From positions 1-39,477 of the forward strand of contig NZ_BLJU01000008.1 in assembly GCF_009932725.1 (NCBI RefSeq): a stretch of DNA of 39,477 nucleotides. Reading direction: 5' to 3'. The stretch is from Pseudomonas yangonensis (GTDB taxonomy: Bacteria > Pseudomonadota > Gammaproteobacteria > Pseudomonadales > Pseudomonadaceae). Shown here piece by piece: positions 1 to 10,078 of the stretch; position 1 is the first letter of the stretch; each line of letters opens with the position of its first letter. Below the pieces are notes generated by a model. The model did not search any database and was not told the origin of the DNA. It saw nothing but the letters and a program-made list of their open reading frames with translations. The position numbers and the translations under genes were made by a program.

Positions 1-34
1 GCGTTTTCACACGCTCTGATACGCCGGCTTTTTT

Positions 35-724
35 TCACTCGTGATTCTGCTTCAAACCACTCTCAGCCTGCACCAACAGATTGCGTATGTACGCATCATC
101 GGCATAGCGCTGACTCAGATCGAGCAGATGGACATGAGCCTGCTCATAGTCCTCTAGCACCAGGTAGTTACGCACCAGTGCGATCTGGGTAATACGACCC
201 GGCTCGATCTCGAAAGCAGCCTGGTTATAGGCAAGCGCCTTGCGATGATCGGAGTACTGCTCGCCGTTATCGCCCAGATAGAGCAGGCCCAGCACGTTAT
301 TGGCTGCCAGACCGCGGGGCTCCAGCGCATGTGCCTGCTCGAGCTTGGTGGCGGCTTCCGGCACCCTGCCCTGCATCAGATCGGCGTCAGCCATATTCAC
401 CAGGTAATCGTAGGAACCCTGTGGATAGTAGGCTGCAGCCTTGGCCGCGTATTCGCCTGAGCGCGGAAAGTCATTCAGCTCGTAATAGCCCAGCGAGATG
501 AAGCGAAGCGCATGGGCCTTCTCCGCATCCGTTGCAGCCGAGCTATTGACCACCTCTTCGAACTTGGCAATCGCCTGCCGCGACTGTCCCGCGTCATGCA
601 GTTGCGCAGCCTCGATCCTCAAGGCCTGCAGTTTCGCCTGCTCGGCCAGCGTCCGAGCGGCGTCACCGCACCCGACCAGCGCTGCCAGAAAACACGCCAG
701 CACCAACATTCGCCCATTCATCAA
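35..724 (-). CDS. TPR-containing lipoprotein
   Basis: 229 aa. The N-terminus is a lipoprotein signal: a short charged start, a hydrophobic run, then a lipobox ending in Cys19 (LVGC) followed by Gly-Asp, so the mature protein is probably lipid-anchored. Asp at +2 could favour the inner membrane by the Lol rule, although that rule is less strict in Pseudomonas. The rest is helical with tetratricopeptide-like repeats (around residues 50-90 and 105-160, with alternating small and aromatic residues such as the LGYYELNDF and LNVLGLLYL-type segments), which suggests protein-protein contacts. No enzyme motif is visible. The gene stands alone on the minus strand, 54 bp from the DUF4870 gene upstream of it. 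I cannot name a partner. The lipoprotein call is firm; the function is unknown. Confidence 0.8.
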   Translation of the reverse strand: MMNGRMLVLACFLAALVGCGDAARTLAEQAKLQALRIEAAQLHDAGQSRQAIAKFEEVVNSSAATDAEKAHALRFISLGYYELNDFPRSGEYAAKAAAYYPQGSYDYLVNMADADLMQGRVPEAATKLEQAHALEPRGLAANNVLGLLYLGDNGEQYSDHRKALAYNQAAFEIEPGRITQIALVRNYLVLEDYEQAHVHLLDLSQRYADDAYIRNLLVQAESGLKQNHE

Positions 725-778
725 ACCTGTCCTTCCCTGACACGGAAGAGGTCGCCCTTCCGATCACTTCCTATGCAA

Positions 779-1150
779 TTACTTGATTAACCGCCAACTG
801 AAGGGGTAACGATAAGGTTGCCCTTCGTTGGCCTTGATCCCGGCGATGATGGTCAGCACCAGCGCCGCCAGGCCCAGCAGCATGAGCAGCGGGAAGCCGA
901 TCACCACCACCATGAGGATGAAGCAGACCACCGCAGCCAGCGCCACGCTGATCTGGAAGTTCAACGCTTCCTTGCCCTGGGCGTCGACGAAGGGGTCGAA
1001 GTCCTTCTTGATCTGCCAGACGATCAGCGGGCCGAGCAGATTACCGAAGGGGAACACCAGGCCGAGAAATGCGGCGAAGTGGCAGAACATGGCCCACTGG
1101 CGCGCTTCCTGGCTGGGCGTCGGAAGCGGGTTTTGCATATCGTCGTTCAT
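779..1150 (-). CDS. DUF4870 (Tic20-like) membrane protein
   Basis: 123 aa, starting MNDDMQNPLP. I chose this ATG over the longer open frame because AAGGAGC lies just upstream and the longer extension reads through rph in another frame. The chain shows the DUF4870 pattern: an N-terminal soluble stretch with the family-type ARQWAMFCHFAAF segment, three hydrophobic helices (about residues 22-44, 65-88 and 90-108) and a polar loop with KEALNFQIS between the first two. Family members are small inner-membrane proteins of unknown function. The gene begins 28 bp after the rph stop and is likely co-transcribed with it. Confidence 0.8.
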   Translation of the reverse strand: MNDDMQNPLPTPSQEARQWAMFCHFAAFLGLVFPFGNLLGPLIVWQIKKDFDPFVDAQGKEALNFQISVALAAVVCFILMVVVIGFPLLMLLGLAALVLTIIAGIKANEGQPYRYPFSWRLIK

Positions 1151-1178
1151 CCTGGTGCTCCTTGCTCGGTTACGGGTT

Positions 1179-1898
1179 TCAGTCGACCAGAGCGGCCTTC
1201 TGCAGTTCAAAGATCTCGTCCATGCCTTTCTGCGCCAGGGCCAGCATGGCGTTGAACTCATCGGGCTGGAACGGCGCGCCCTCGGCCGTGCCCTGCACTT
1301 CGATGAAGCCACCGGCATTGGTCATCACCACGTTGAGATCGGTCTCGGCGGCGGAATCTTCCAGGTAGTCCAGATCCAGCACCGGCTCGCCCTGATAGAT
1401 GCCGACCGATACGGCAGCGATCATCTGCTTGAGCGGCTCACCCTTGAGCGAACCACGCTTCTTCAGCACCTTCAGCGCATCGATCAGCGCCACCATGGCG
1501 CCGGTGATGGAGGCGGTGCGGGTGCCGCCATCGGCCTGGATCACGTCGCAATCGACGTACAGGGTGTTCTCGCCCAGCTTGCTCATGTCCAGCGCAGCGC
1601 GCAGCGAGCGACCGATCAGGCGCTGGATTTCCAGAGTGCGGCCACCCTGCTTGCCGCGGCTGGCCTCACGCTGGTTACGCTCGCCGGTGGCGCGCGGCAG
1701 CATGCCGTATTCGGCAGTCAGCCAACCCTGGCCCTGACCCTTGAGAAAACGCGGCACGCCGGATTCGACGCTGACGGTGCAGATCACCTTGGTATCGCCG
1801 AACTCGACCAGTACCGAACCCTCGGCATGCTTGGTGTAGTTGCGGGTGATGCGAATCGAGCGCAACTGATCGGCGGCGCGGCCACTGGGACGTTTCAT
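1179..1898 (-). CDS. rph: Ribonuclease PH
   Basis: 239 aa, the usual full length of RNase PH, the phosphate-dependent 3' exoribonuclease that trims tRNA 3' ends. The N-terminus [17 protein letters not shown] is typical, as are the segments [26 protein letters not shown] and [17 protein letters not shown], which carry the catalytic and phosphate-binding residues of the family, including the conserved Arg residues after GMLPRAT. The protein is cytosolic and forms a hexamer in known cases. It is transcribed away from yicC; a perfect TATAAT on the minus strand lies about 40 bp upstream of the start. The DUF4870 gene follows closely. Confidence 0.97.
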   Translation of the reverse strand: MKRPSGRAADQLRSIRITRNYTKHAEGSVLVEFGDTKVICTVSVESGVPRFLKGQGQGWLTAEYGMLPRATGERNQREASRGKQGGRTLEIQRLIGRSLRAALDMSKLGENTLYVDCDVIQADGGTRTASITGAMVALIDALKVLKKRGSLKGEPLKQMIAAVSVGIYQGEPVLDLDYLEDSAAETDLNVVMTNAGGFIEVQGTAEGAPFQPDEFNAMLALAQKGMDEIFELQKAALVD

Positions 1899-1935
1899 CG
1901 AGCGATACCTACTTCGTTAAGTGAAAACAGCACGC

Positions 1936-1941
1936 ATTATA
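1936..1941 (-). promoter_or_regulatory. -10 box of the rph promoter
   Basis: Read on the minus strand this is TATAAT, 37 bp upstream of the rph ATG. No convincing -35 hexamer sits 16-18 bp upstream, so it is a candidate only. Confidence 0.45.
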
Positions 1942-2031
1942 GGGGGCGGTCGGCCGCGACGACATGCCGAATTGGCAGCGACTGACCGCAGGCCTGATCG
2001 CCTGCACATGAAATGGGCAGGCGCGCTGCGC

Positions 2032-2037
2032 TACAAT
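2032..2037 (+). promoter_or_regulatory. -10 box of the yicC promoter
   Basis: TACAAT, 36 bp before the yicC start. Seventeen bases upstream is TGAAAT, a poor -35. Together with the TATAAT facing the other way, the 175-bp rph-yicC gap looks like a divergent promoter region. Confidence 0.4.
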
Positions 2038-2073
2038 CCTGCGTTTTTCGAGCCGACTTTCGCGAGGTATCCC

Positions 2074-3616
<1,543 letters not shown>

Positions 3617-3635
3617 AAGCGGCTGCAGGCGGCAA

Positions 3636-3698
3636 GCTACAGGCGGCAGGCCAAAGCGGGATCGCCTGTAGCCTGTAGCCTGTAGCCTGTAGCCTGTA
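3636..3698. repeat. GCCTGTA tandem repeat with a complementary arm
   Basis: Five perfect head-to-tail copies of the 7-mer GCCTGTA fill 3664-3698. A reverse-complementary arm, GCTACAGGC at 3636-3644, can pair with 3664-3672. The array ends eight bases before a TACAAT hexamer (3706-3711) that is a plausible -10 for rpoZ-spoT. Such short arrays are prone to slippage, so copy number may vary between strains. Confidence 0.9.
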
Positions 3699-3705
3699 GC
3701 TACGC

Positions 3706-3711
3706 TACAAT
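3706..3711 (+). promoter_or_regulatory. Possible -10 box for rpoZ-spoT
   Basis: TACAAT, 57 bp before the rpoZ ATG. The -35 position falls inside the 7-mer repeat and is poor, so repeat number could affect this promoter. Confidence 0.35.
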
Positions 3712-3768
3712 TCTCAGTCCGCTCGCCCGCTCGGGCCAAGCTTATCCGCACAAGTTACGAGGAACACC

Positions 3769-4032
3769 ATGGCTCGCGTTACCGTCGAAGATTGCCTGGA
3801 CAACGTTGATAACCGCTTCGAACTGGTCATGCTCGCGACCAAGCGTTCGCGCCAGCTGGCCACCGGCGGCAAAGAGCCGAAAGTGGCTTGGGAAAACGAC
3901 AAGCCCACCGTGGTTGCCCTGCGCGAAATCGCTGCCGGCCTGGTGGACTATGAAGTGGTCGCCCAGGAAGACATCGTCGAAGAAGAACCGCTGTTCGCTG
4001 CCTTCGAGGAAGAGGCCAACGAGCCTCTGTAA
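3769..4032 (+). CDS. rpoZ: RNA polymerase omega subunit
   Basis: 87 aa. Omega helps fold and assemble the beta-prime subunit and takes part in ppGpp binding in gammaproteobacteria. The protein begins [19 protein letters not shown], with [11 protein letters not shown] and [13 protein letters not shown] matching the conserved core; the C-terminus is acidic ([10 protein letters not shown]). GAGGA precedes the ATG at good spacing. spoT follows after 63 bp, the classical rpoZ-spoT pair. Confidence 0.98.
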   Translation: MARVTVEDCLDNVDNRFELVMLATKRSRQLATGGKEPKVAWENDKPTVVALREIAAGLVDYEVVAQEDIVEEEPLFAAFEEEANEPL

Positions 4033-4082
4033 GTCGATGATGCCGGGTCGAAGTCGCGCGGCGCAGGGCCACAGCTGCCAAC

Positions 4083-4095
4083 GGGAGAGTCTCCC
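4083..4095 (+). promoter_or_regulatory. Hairpin enclosing the spoT ribosome site
   Basis: GGGAGAGTCTCCC is a perfect inverted repeat ending directly at the spoT ATG. The purine-rich arm GGGAG is the only Shine-Dalgarno candidate, so it could be hidden in a five-base-pair stem. Confidence 0.6.
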
Positions 4096-6207
4096 ATGGC
4101 TGGCATAGACGCTCTCGCCGATCGGCTTTCGGCCTATCTCGGCCATGATCAGGTCAACCTGGTCCGCCGAGCCTACTTCTACGCCGAACAGGCGCACGAT
4201 GGCCAACGCCGCCGCAGTGGCGAAGCCTACGTGACCCATCCGCTGGCCGTGGCCAGCATCCTCGCCGACATGCACATGGATCATCAGAGCCTGATGGCCG
4301 CCATGCTGCACGACGTCATCGAAGACACCGGCATCGCCAAGGAAGCGCTCAACGCGCAGTTCGGCGAAACCGTGGCCGAACTGGTCGACGGGGTCAGCAA
4401 GCTGACCCAGATGAACTTCGAGACCAAGGCCGAGGCGCAGGCCGAGAACTTCCAGAAAATGGCCATGGCCATGGCCCGCGACATCCGCGTGATTCTGGTC
4501 AAGCTCGCCGACCGCCTGCACAACATGCGCACCCTCGATGCCATGCCGCACGAGAAGAGCCGGCGCATCGCCAAGGAAACCCTGGAAATCTACGCCCCCA
4601 TCGCCAACCGGCTGGGCATGCACAACATGCGCGTGGAATTCGAAGACCTGGGCTTCAAGGCCATGCACCCGATGCGCTCCGAGCGCATCCGCGCCGCCGT
4701 ACGCCGCGCTCGGGGCAACCGCAAGGAAATCGTGGCCAAGATCGAGGAATCGATCCAGATGTGCCTGCAGCGCGAAGGCATGGAAGGCGAGGTGATCGGC
4801 CGCGAGAAGCACCTGTACAGCATCTACCAGAAGATGCGCGGCAAGCGTAAGGCGTTCAACGAGATCATGGACGTCTACGCCTTCCGCATCATCGTCGACA
4901 AGGTCGACACCTGCTACCGCGTGCTCGGCGCCGTGCACAACCTGTATAAACCGCTGCCTGGCCGCTTCAAGGACTACATCGCGATTCCCAAGGCCAACGG
5001 CTACCAGTCGCTGCACACCACGCTGTTCGGCATGCATGGCGTGCCCATCGAGATCCAGATCCGTACCCGCGAGATGGAAGAGATGGCCAACAACGGCATC
5101 GCCGCGCACTGGCTGTACAAGTCCAACGACGACGAGGTGCCCAAGGGCAACCATGCCCGTGCACGGCAGTGGGTCAAGGGTGTACTGGAACTGCAGCAGC
5201 GCGCCGGCAATTCGCTGGAGTTCATCGAAAGCGTGAAGATCGACCTGTTCCCGGACGAGGTCTACGTGTTCACGCCCAAGGGCCGCATCATGGAGCTGCC
5301 GAAAGGCTCCACCGCGGTCGACTTCGCCTACGCGGTGCATACCGACGTCGGCAATACCTGCATCGCCTGCCGCATCAACCGCCGCCTGGCTCCGCTGTCG
5401 CAGGCGCTGGAAAGCGGCTCGACGGTGGAAATCGTCACCGCGCCGGGCGCCCGTCCGAATCCGGCCTGGCTCAACTTCGTGGTCACCGGCAAGGCGCGCA
5501 CGCACATCCGCCACGCCCTCAAGCAGCAGCGCCGCTCGGAATCCATCAGCCTCGGCGAACGCCTGCTGAACAAGGTCCTGGCCAGCTTCGACACGCACCT
5601 GGAGAAGATTGCCCCCGAGCGCGTACAGGCGGTGCTCGGCGAATACCGCCAGGAAGTCATCGAGGATCTGCTCGAAGACATCGGCCTGGGCAATCGCATG
5701 GCCTATGTCGTGGCCCGTCGTCTGCTGGCCGAGAGTGGCGACGAGACCCTGCCGAGCAGCGAAGGGCCGCTGGCGATCCGTGGCACCGAAGGCCTGGTGA
5801 TGAGCTACGCCAAGTGCTGCACGCCGATTCCGGGCGACCCCATCGTCGGCTACCTGTCCGCCGGCAAGGGCATGGTGGTGCACATGGAAAGCTGTCGGAA
5901 CATCGTCGACATCCGCCACAATCCGGAAAAATGCATCCAGCTCAACTGGGCCAAGGATGTCACCGGCGAATTCAACGTCGAACTGCGCGTCGAGCTGGAA
6001 CACCAGCGCGGCCTGATCGCCCTGCTGGCCAGCAGCGTCAATGCCGCCGATGGCAACATCGAGAAGATCAGCATGGACGAACGCGACGGCCGCATCAGCG
6101 TCGTGCAGCTGGTGGTCAGCGTGCATGACCGCGTGCACCTGGCCCGCGTGATCAAGAAACTGCGCGCGCTCAAGGGCGTGATGCGTATCACCCGAGTACG
6201 CGCCTGA
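4096..6207 (+). CDS. spoT: Bifunctional (p)ppGpp synthetase/hydrolase
   Basis: 703 aa, normal for SpoT. The N-terminal HD hydrolase domain keeps its metal residues (THP with His48, LHDVIEDTG with His72-Asp73 and Glu76-Asp77), so hydrolysis should work. The synthetase domain follows (about 200-340), with [11 protein letters not shown] and the RFKD loop at 290-293, the RxKD form associated with bifunctional enzymes as opposed to the ExDD form of RelA. Next come a TGS domain (about 385-445, [18 protein letters not shown]), a helical/zinc-finger region with [13 protein letters not shown], and a C-terminal ACT domain. It sets the level of the stringent alarmone. It is translated behind rpoZ, and its ribosome site sits in a small hairpin. 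Confidence 0.98.
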   Translation: MAGIDALADRLSAYLGHDQVNLVRRAYFYAEQAHDGQRRRSGEAYVTHPLAVASILADMHMDHQSLMAAMLHDVIEDTGIAKEALNAQFGETVAELVDGVSKLTQMNFETKAEAQAENFQKMAMAMARDIRVILVKLADRLHNMRTLDAMPHEKSRRIAKETLEIYAPIANRLGMHNMRVEFEDLGFKAMHPMRSERIRAAVRRARGNRKEIVAKIEESIQMCLQREGMEGEVIGREKHLYSIYQKMRGKRKAFNEIMDVYAFRIIVDKVDTCYRVLGAVHNLYKPLPGRFKDYIAIPKANGYQSLHTTLFGMHGVPIEIQIRTREMEEMANNGIAAHWLYKSNDDEVPKGNHARARQWVKGVLELQQRAGNSLEFIESVKIDLFPDEVYVFTPKGRIMELPKGSTAVDFAYAVHTDVGNTCIACRINRRLAPLSQALESGSTVEIVTAPGARPNPAWLNFVVTGKARTHIRHALKQQRRSESISLGERLLNKVLASFDTHLEKIAPERVQAVLGEYRQEVIEDLLEDIGLGNRMAYVVARRLLAESGDETLPSSEGPLAIRGTEGLVMSYAKCCTPIPGDPIVGYLSAGKGMVVHMESCRNIVDIRHNPEKCIQLNWAKDVTGEFNVELRVELEHQRGLIALLASSVNAADGNIEKISMDERDGRISVVQLVVSVHDRVHLARVIKKLRALKGVMRITRVRA

Positions 6208-6233
6208 CACAATTCCCCTATTTCGATTCTGTA

Positions 6234-6254
6234 GGCTGGGCGCTCGACCCAGCC
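6234..6254 (+). terminator. Hairpin between spoT and ridA
   Basis: GGCTGGG (6234-6240) pairs with CCCAGCC (6248-6254) around a 7-base loop. There is no T-run after it, so it may attenuate or stabilise the message but not terminate fully. Confidence 0.4.
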
Positions 6255-6275
6255 AGTTCTCACAAGGAGCGATTC

Positions 6276-6656
6276 ATGAGCAAGACCGTCATCACCAGCG
6301 ACAAGGCCCCCGCCGCCATCGGCACCTACTCCCAGGCGATCAAGGCCGGCAACACCGTCTACATGTCCGGCCAGATCCCGCTGGACCCGGTGAGCATGGA
6401 GCTGGTCGAAGGCTTCGAAGCACAGACCGTGCAGGTGTTCGAGAACCTCAAGGCCGTTGCCGAAGCCGCCGGCGGCTCGTTCAAGGACATCGTCAAGCTG
6501 AACATCTTCCTCACCGACCTCTCGCACTTCGCCAAGGTCAACGAGGTGATGGGCCGCTACTTCGAGCAACCCTACCCGGCCCGTGCCGCCATCGGTGTGG
6601 CCGCCCTGCCGAAGGGTGCACAGGTGGAAATGGACGCCATCCTGGTCATCGAGTAA
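6276..6656 (+). CDS. ridA: Reactive enamine/imine deaminase RidA
   Basis: 126 aa, full length for the RidA/YjgF/YER057c family. It hydrolyses 2-aminoacrylate and related enamines released by PLP enzymes, protecting those enzymes. Visible signatures are [35 protein letters not shown] and [23 protein letters not shown]; the catalytic Arg is residue 103. AAGGAGCG sits at good spacing before the ATG. It follows spoT by 68 bp across a hairpin, and the spoT-ridA adjacency is conserved in Pseudomonas as I recall. Confidence 0.96.
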   Translation: MSKTVITSDKAPAAIGTYSQAIKAGNTVYMSGQIPLDPVSMELVEGFEAQTVQVFENLKAVAEAAGGSFKDIVKLNIFLTDLSHFAKVNEVMGRYFEQPYPARAAIGVAALPKGAQVEMDAILVIE

Positions 6657-6663
6657 GTCATTC

Positions 6664-6686
6664 GAGCGGGGCACCAGGCCCCGCTC
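6664..6686 (+). terminator. Hairpin after ridA
   Basis: GAGCGGGGC and GCCCCGCTC form a perfect nine-base-pair stem with the loop ACCAG, eight bases after the ridA stop. A C/T-rich stretch follows, but no T-run. Confidence 0.55.
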
Positions 6687-6713
6687 TCCCCGTTCCCCGG
6701 CATGGAGATCGCC

Positions 6714-7439
6714 ATGCGTCTGCTTGCTCTGCTGTTACTGGCCGCCCTGCTCGGCGGCTGCGCCAGCGCGCCGAACAACGACCCGAGCGGAACCTGGATC
6801 AACCAGGCGGCCATCGACGCCGCACGCGAAAGCGGTCGTCTGCGCGAAGCTCTGCTCGCCTACGGCCCCAACCTCGAATGGCAGATCGACCCGGAGCAAC
6901 GCCAGGCCAGCTACAGCAACGGCTTCGAACTGGCCGAGGGCAGGCTGCAGAGCGCAGGGGAAGGCCGCTGGCAGGTAACCTTCTATGGCGACTACAAGGA
7001 GCAGCTTGCCATTCAGAACGGCGAACTGGTGCAGATCGCCAGCGGCTACTGGCCCGAACAGCACTTCGCCCGTGTTTCCGGCGAGTCCAAAGCGCTGGGC
7101 AGCAGCTTCGAACAGGCGCTGTACCGCGACTACCTGGGCGGCGACTGGCTGATCGAGGAAGGTCTCGGCCAGGGTGGCCTGGTGCGCTTCAACAGCGACG
7201 GTCAGGTCCAGGGCCTGCCTGGCGCCGAACGCTTCGCCCTGTGCCTGGCGGGTGATTGCGCGGCCATGAGCGGCGAACATGACAGCATCTGGCTGCAGGC
7301 CGGCGAGCAGGGCAGCCCCTGGCTGTTCGTTCATGAAGGCAATCAGCTGCGCATCTTCGAAGCGCAGAACCGCGCACAGTTCGACGAGATGCCCGAGTAC
7401 CAGCCCGGCCCGCAGCGCTGGTTGCTCAAGCGCCGCTGA
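6714..7439 (+). CDS. Uncharacterised lipoprotein
   Basis: 241 aa. I start at the second ATG (MRLLALLL) because GGAG lies six bases upstream of it, while the ATG twelve bases earlier has no such site. A lipoprotein signal ends with the lipobox LGGC at Cys16, followed by ASAPNNDPSGTW. The mature part is rich in Gly, Trp and aromatic residues, mostly predicted beta, with an apparent repeat of WQ/W-type strands (for example GRWQVTFYGDYKEQL and GGDWLIEEGLGQGGL). I recognise no enzyme domain. It lies between ridA and a convergent LysE exporter gene. Confidence 0.8.
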   Translation: MRLLALLLLAALLGGCASAPNNDPSGTWINQAAIDAARESGRLREALLAYGPNLEWQIDPEQRQASYSNGFELAEGRLQSAGEGRWQVTFYGDYKEQLAIQNGELVQIASGYWPEQHFARVSGESKALGSSFEQALYRDYLGGDWLIEEGLGQGGLVRFNSDGQVQGLPGAERFALCLAGDCAAMSGEHDSIWLQAGEQGSPWLFVHEGNQLRIFEAQNRAQFDEMPEYQPGPQRWLLKRR

Positions 7440-7474
7440 TCGCAATGCGCCGCCCGGCAAGGAGCGGCGCCACG

Positions 7475-8092
7475 CTACAAGGCACCCAGCAACAACCAGC
7501 CACCCAGCACCAGCAGCAAGCCGCCACAGCCACGGTCCAGCCAGCGCACGCGACGCTGCAACCAGCCACGCCAGCGTGCCTGATCAAGCAGGCGCACCAG
7601 CGCCAGATCCCAGAACAGCACCACCAGGGTCATCCACAACATTGCCAGACCCAGCCCCCAGGCCGGCATCGCCGATTCGCGCAGCACCCCGAACAGCCCG
7701 ACATAGAACAGCGGCAGTTTGGGGTTGAGGCTGCTGGCCAGAAGCCCCTGGCGCATGCCTTTCCACACCCCGCCCAGCTTCGGCTGATCGCCTTGCGGCA
7801 GCATCAGCTCCCGCTGCGAAGCCAGCGCCTGCAGACCGACCCAGGCGAAATACAGCCCGCCGACAAGCTGCAAGCCGCGCCACAGCCAGCTGCCTTCGGC
7901 AGGCAACAACGCCAGGACGAACAGTACCAGCAGCATGCTCAGCAGGTTGGCCAGGGCGATGCCACAGGCGCAACCATCGGCCTGGCGCCGTCCTTTCGTC
8001 AGCGCGGTACGAATCAACAGAAAAAAGTCCGGCCCCGGCGACAGCAAGGCCGCGAAATGAGTACCGGCAACCAGCAGAAACAGCGCGAACAT
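7475..8092 (-). CDS. LysE/RhtB family amino-acid exporter
   Basis: 205 aa. I start at MFALFLLVAG because GGAGG lies four bases upstream; the longer frame adds 11 residues without a ribosome site. LysE family traits: GTHFAALLSPGPDFFLLIRTAL at the N-terminus (the SPGPDF motif is diagnostic), a small-residue helix GCACGIALANLL, and six hydrophobic segments. Family members export amino acids or their derivatives by proton antiport; the substrate here cannot be read from sequence. An AraC regulator gene lies 137 bp upstream on the same strand, a common pairing for such exporters. Confidence 0.92.
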   Translation of the reverse strand: MFALFLLVAGTHFAALLSPGPDFFLLIRTALTKGRRQADGCACGIALANLLSMLLVLFVLALLPAEGSWLWRGLQLVGGLYFAWVGLQALASQRELMLPQGDQPKLGGVWKGMRQGLLASSLNPKLPLFYVGLFGVLRESAMPAWGLGLAMLWMTLVVLFWDLALVRLLDQARWRGWLQRRVRWLDRGCGGLLLVLGGWLLLGAL

Positions 8093-8162
8093 GAAACCTC
8101 CGTTTGGCGGAGGCAGTGTCGACAATGACCGGTAGCGCTGTATTGGAAGAAAGTCAGGCTCG

Positions 8163-8175
8163 CCAGCGTCGCTGG
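8163..8175. promoter_or_regulatory. Palindrome between araC-type gene and exporter
   Basis: CCAGCGTCGCTGG is a perfect 13-base palindrome in the 137-bp gap upstream of the LysE-family gene. It could be an operator or part of a hairpin ending the regulator message. Confidence 0.3.
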
Positions 8176-8229
8176 TCGAGGCTGTTTAGTCCTGCATGTG
8201 AGGCGCCCCGATGCCGCAACCGCGCCGCA

Positions 8230-9030
8230 TCAGGCTTGCGCCAGCATGCGAAAACGGCCTGGAGTGACCCCGGTAAAGCGGCGAAAAACGCCGTTGAAAT
8301 GAGCCTGGTCGTAGAAGCCCAGGCCCAGCGCAACCTCGGCCAGCGTCTGGTCCTGCAGCAACCTGCGCTTGGCCTCTCGCACCCGGCGCTGCAGCAGATA
8401 GGTATGCGGCGGCACGCCATAGGCACGGCGGAAGGCTTCGATCAGGTGGCGTGGGTGACGCTGCACCAGTGCGGCCAGCTGCTCCAGACTGACGGCCTCG
8501 GCGTAGTGCGCTTCCAGGTAATCGCGCAGGTACGCCGTCACCCCGCTGTCACGAAATGCCGGGCGCACCTCGCGCAAGCCACCGTGACGCACGAACACCA
8601 GCTCCAACAGCGCCAGCAGCTCACTCTCCAGCGCCAGCGCATCGCCCCGCTCGAACTCGCCGGCCAGCCGCGCCAGACCTGCCGCGACCTGACCGTCGTC
8701 ATGCCGATTGAGTGTACTGAAGCCATTGGGCAGACGCTTGCGCCCGAGCAGCGCGGGCAGACGCGATTCCTCGATATAAAGCATGCGATAGACGACCCGC
8801 GCCGACTCAGCATGCCCGGTATGCGGCTCCTCGGGATTCATCAGCGACAGGGTGCCGGCAGGCAGCGCATAGCGCTGACCACGGCACTGGTAGCCCCCGA
8901 CACCCCGCACGATGGCACCGATGGCAAAGGCATCGTGGCTGTGGCGGCCGAACGCCTGACCGGAGAAGTCGGCGTGGAACAGCTCGACGCCCGGCAGCCA
9001 GGGCTTGGCCAGCAGACTGTTGGCGTCCAT
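8230..9030 (-). CDS. AraC family transcriptional regulator
   Basis: 266 aa. The N-terminal half (about 1-150) is a cupin-like AraC ligand domain (FGRHSHDAFAIGAIVRGVGGYQCRG and LMNPEEPHTGHA are typical). The C-terminal half carries two helix-turn-helix motifs: VSLEQLAALVQRHPRHLIEAFRRAYG and QTLAEVALGLGFYDQAHFNGVFRRFTGVTPGRFR, the latter with the family signature. The ATG is one base after the stop of the upstream epimerase gene (TGA-G-ATG), so translation is probably coupled. It likely controls the LysE-type exporter downstream; the inducer is unknown. Confidence 0.93.
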   Translation of the reverse strand: MDANSLLAKPWLPGVELFHADFSGQAFGRHSHDAFAIGAIVRGVGGYQCRGQRYALPAGTLSLMNPEEPHTGHAESARVVYRMLYIEESRLPALLGRKRLPNGFSTLNRHDDGQVAAGLARLAGEFERGDALALESELLALLELVFVRHGGLREVRPAFRDSGVTAYLRDYLEAHYAEAVSLEQLAALVQRHPRHLIEAFRRAYGVPPHTYLLQRRVREAKRRLLQDQTLAEVALGLGFYDQAHFNGVFRRFTGVTPGRFRMLAQA

Positions 9031-9031
9031 C

Positions 9032-9889
9032 TCAGCGCTCGGCGAGGATCGCCGCATAACCCTCGCGATAGCTGGGATACTGCGGCGCCCAGCCAAGGGC
9101 GCGGGCGCGGGCATTGCTGCAACGCTTGCTGCCGGCGCGGCGCACGCGCTGCTCGTCGCTCCAATGGCTGACGCCCAGGCGCTCGCGCAACCAGGCCACC
9201 ACCTCGTGCAGCGGCGCCGGCTCGTCATCGACGCCCAGATAGCAATCGGCCAGGGGTATGCCCGCAGCGTCCGCCTGCAGCAGCGTGGCGAGCAGCCCCG
9301 CTGCGTCATCGACATGAATGCGATTGCCATAGAGCGGCGGCGTCTCGTTGACCCGGTAGCCACCGCGCACTTGCCCCAGCAACCACTCGCGGCCAGGGCC
9401 GTAGAGGCCGGTCAGGCGCACCGTGGTCGCAGGCAGGCCGCTGTCGAGCGCGACGCGCTCGGCCTCGCGCATGATCACCGCAGAAAAACTCTGGGCTTCG
9501 GCCGCAGATTCCTCGTCTACCCATTCGCCGTCCTGCTGCCCATACACCCCGCTGCTGGAGGCGAACAGGATGCGCCGCGGTCGCTGGCCATGCAGCGCCA
9601 GCCAGCCCAGCACGCGGCGCAGGCCATCGACATAGGCGGCGCGGTAGCCGGCTTCATCGTGCTGGGTGGCGGCCGCGCAGTACACCAGATAGTCCAGCTG
9701 CCCCTGCGGCCAATCCGGCGGGCAGGCATCGGCATGCAGATCGCCCGCCAGCGGTTCGATCGCAGCAGGCAGCGCGGCTACGTTGCGGCGCATGCCCAGC
9801 ACGCGCCAACCCTGTTCGGCCATACGCAGGCCAAGACGGGTACCGACGTCCCCGCACCCGGCAATCAGCAGGCTGTTGCATCCCGACAT
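9032..9889 (-). CDS. NAD(P)-dependent epimerase-like SDR protein
   Basis: 285 aa. The chosen ATG (MSGCNSLLIAGCGDVG) has GGAG six bases upstream; another ATG four codons earlier lacks one. The Rossmann motif is GCGDVGTRLG at the N-terminus, and the active-site region SSSGVYGQQDGEWVDE is typical of extended SDR/YeeZ-like proteins. The catalytic Tyr is in SGVYG, but the usual YxxxK lysine is not evident, so catalysis is uncertain. It is divergent from oxyR and translationally coupled to the AraC-type gene. Confidence 0.85.
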   Translation of the reverse strand: MSGCNSLLIAGCGDVGTRLGLRMAEQGWRVLGMRRNVAALPAAIEPLAGDLHADACPPDWPQGQLDYLVYCAAATQHDEAGYRAAYVDGLRRVLGWLALHGQRPRRILFASSSGVYGQQDGEWVDEESAAEAQSFSAVIMREAERVALDSGLPATTVRLTGLYGPGREWLLGQVRGGYRVNETPPLYGNRIHVDDAAGLLATLLQADAAGIPLADCYLGVDDEPAPLHEVVAWLRERLGVSHWSDEQRVRRAGSKRCSNARARALGWAPQYPSYREGYAAILAER

Positions 9890-9918
9890 GCTGTTCTCCA
9901 TGACTTAAGCAAAGGCGC

Positions 9919-9946
9919 AGTGTAACAGCCCGTTTGAAGTCGTCAG
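9919..9946 (-). promoter_or_regulatory. Candidate promoter for the epimerase gene
   Basis: On the minus strand CTGACG (9941-9946) and TACACT (9919-9924) are separated by 16 bases and lie about 30 bp upstream of the chosen start. Confidence 0.4.
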
Positions 9947-10023
9947 CGGAGGGCATGGAGGCTGGAGATAGGACAGCGCAGAGGCGCAAGTCGAGATAGT
10001 TTTGCAACAGTCTATTAGCGCGG

Positions 10024-10052
10024 TTGGTTCATCTGTTTGCAAAGGCTATGCT
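10024..10052 (+). promoter_or_regulatory. Candidate oxyR promoter
   Basis: TTGGTT (10024-10029) and TATGCT (10047-10052) are 17 bases apart, placing a start site about 20 bp before the oxyR ATG. Confidence 0.4.
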
Positions 10053-10078
10053 TGGCAGCAACTTAATGGATAAACACT

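Noticed and set aside
3664..3698. CRISPR array
   Set aside because: The unit is seven bases with no spacers; it is a simple tandem repeat.
3742..6210. A very long open frame on the minus strand opposite spoT
   Set aside because: It is the mirror of a well-conserved GC-rich gene; its translation is His/Asp/Val-rich with no domain, a typical shadow.
9996..10015. ATAG...CTAT pair upstream of oxyR as an OxyR site
   Set aside because: The 12-base spacing does not fit the 7-base spacing of the known OxyR motif.
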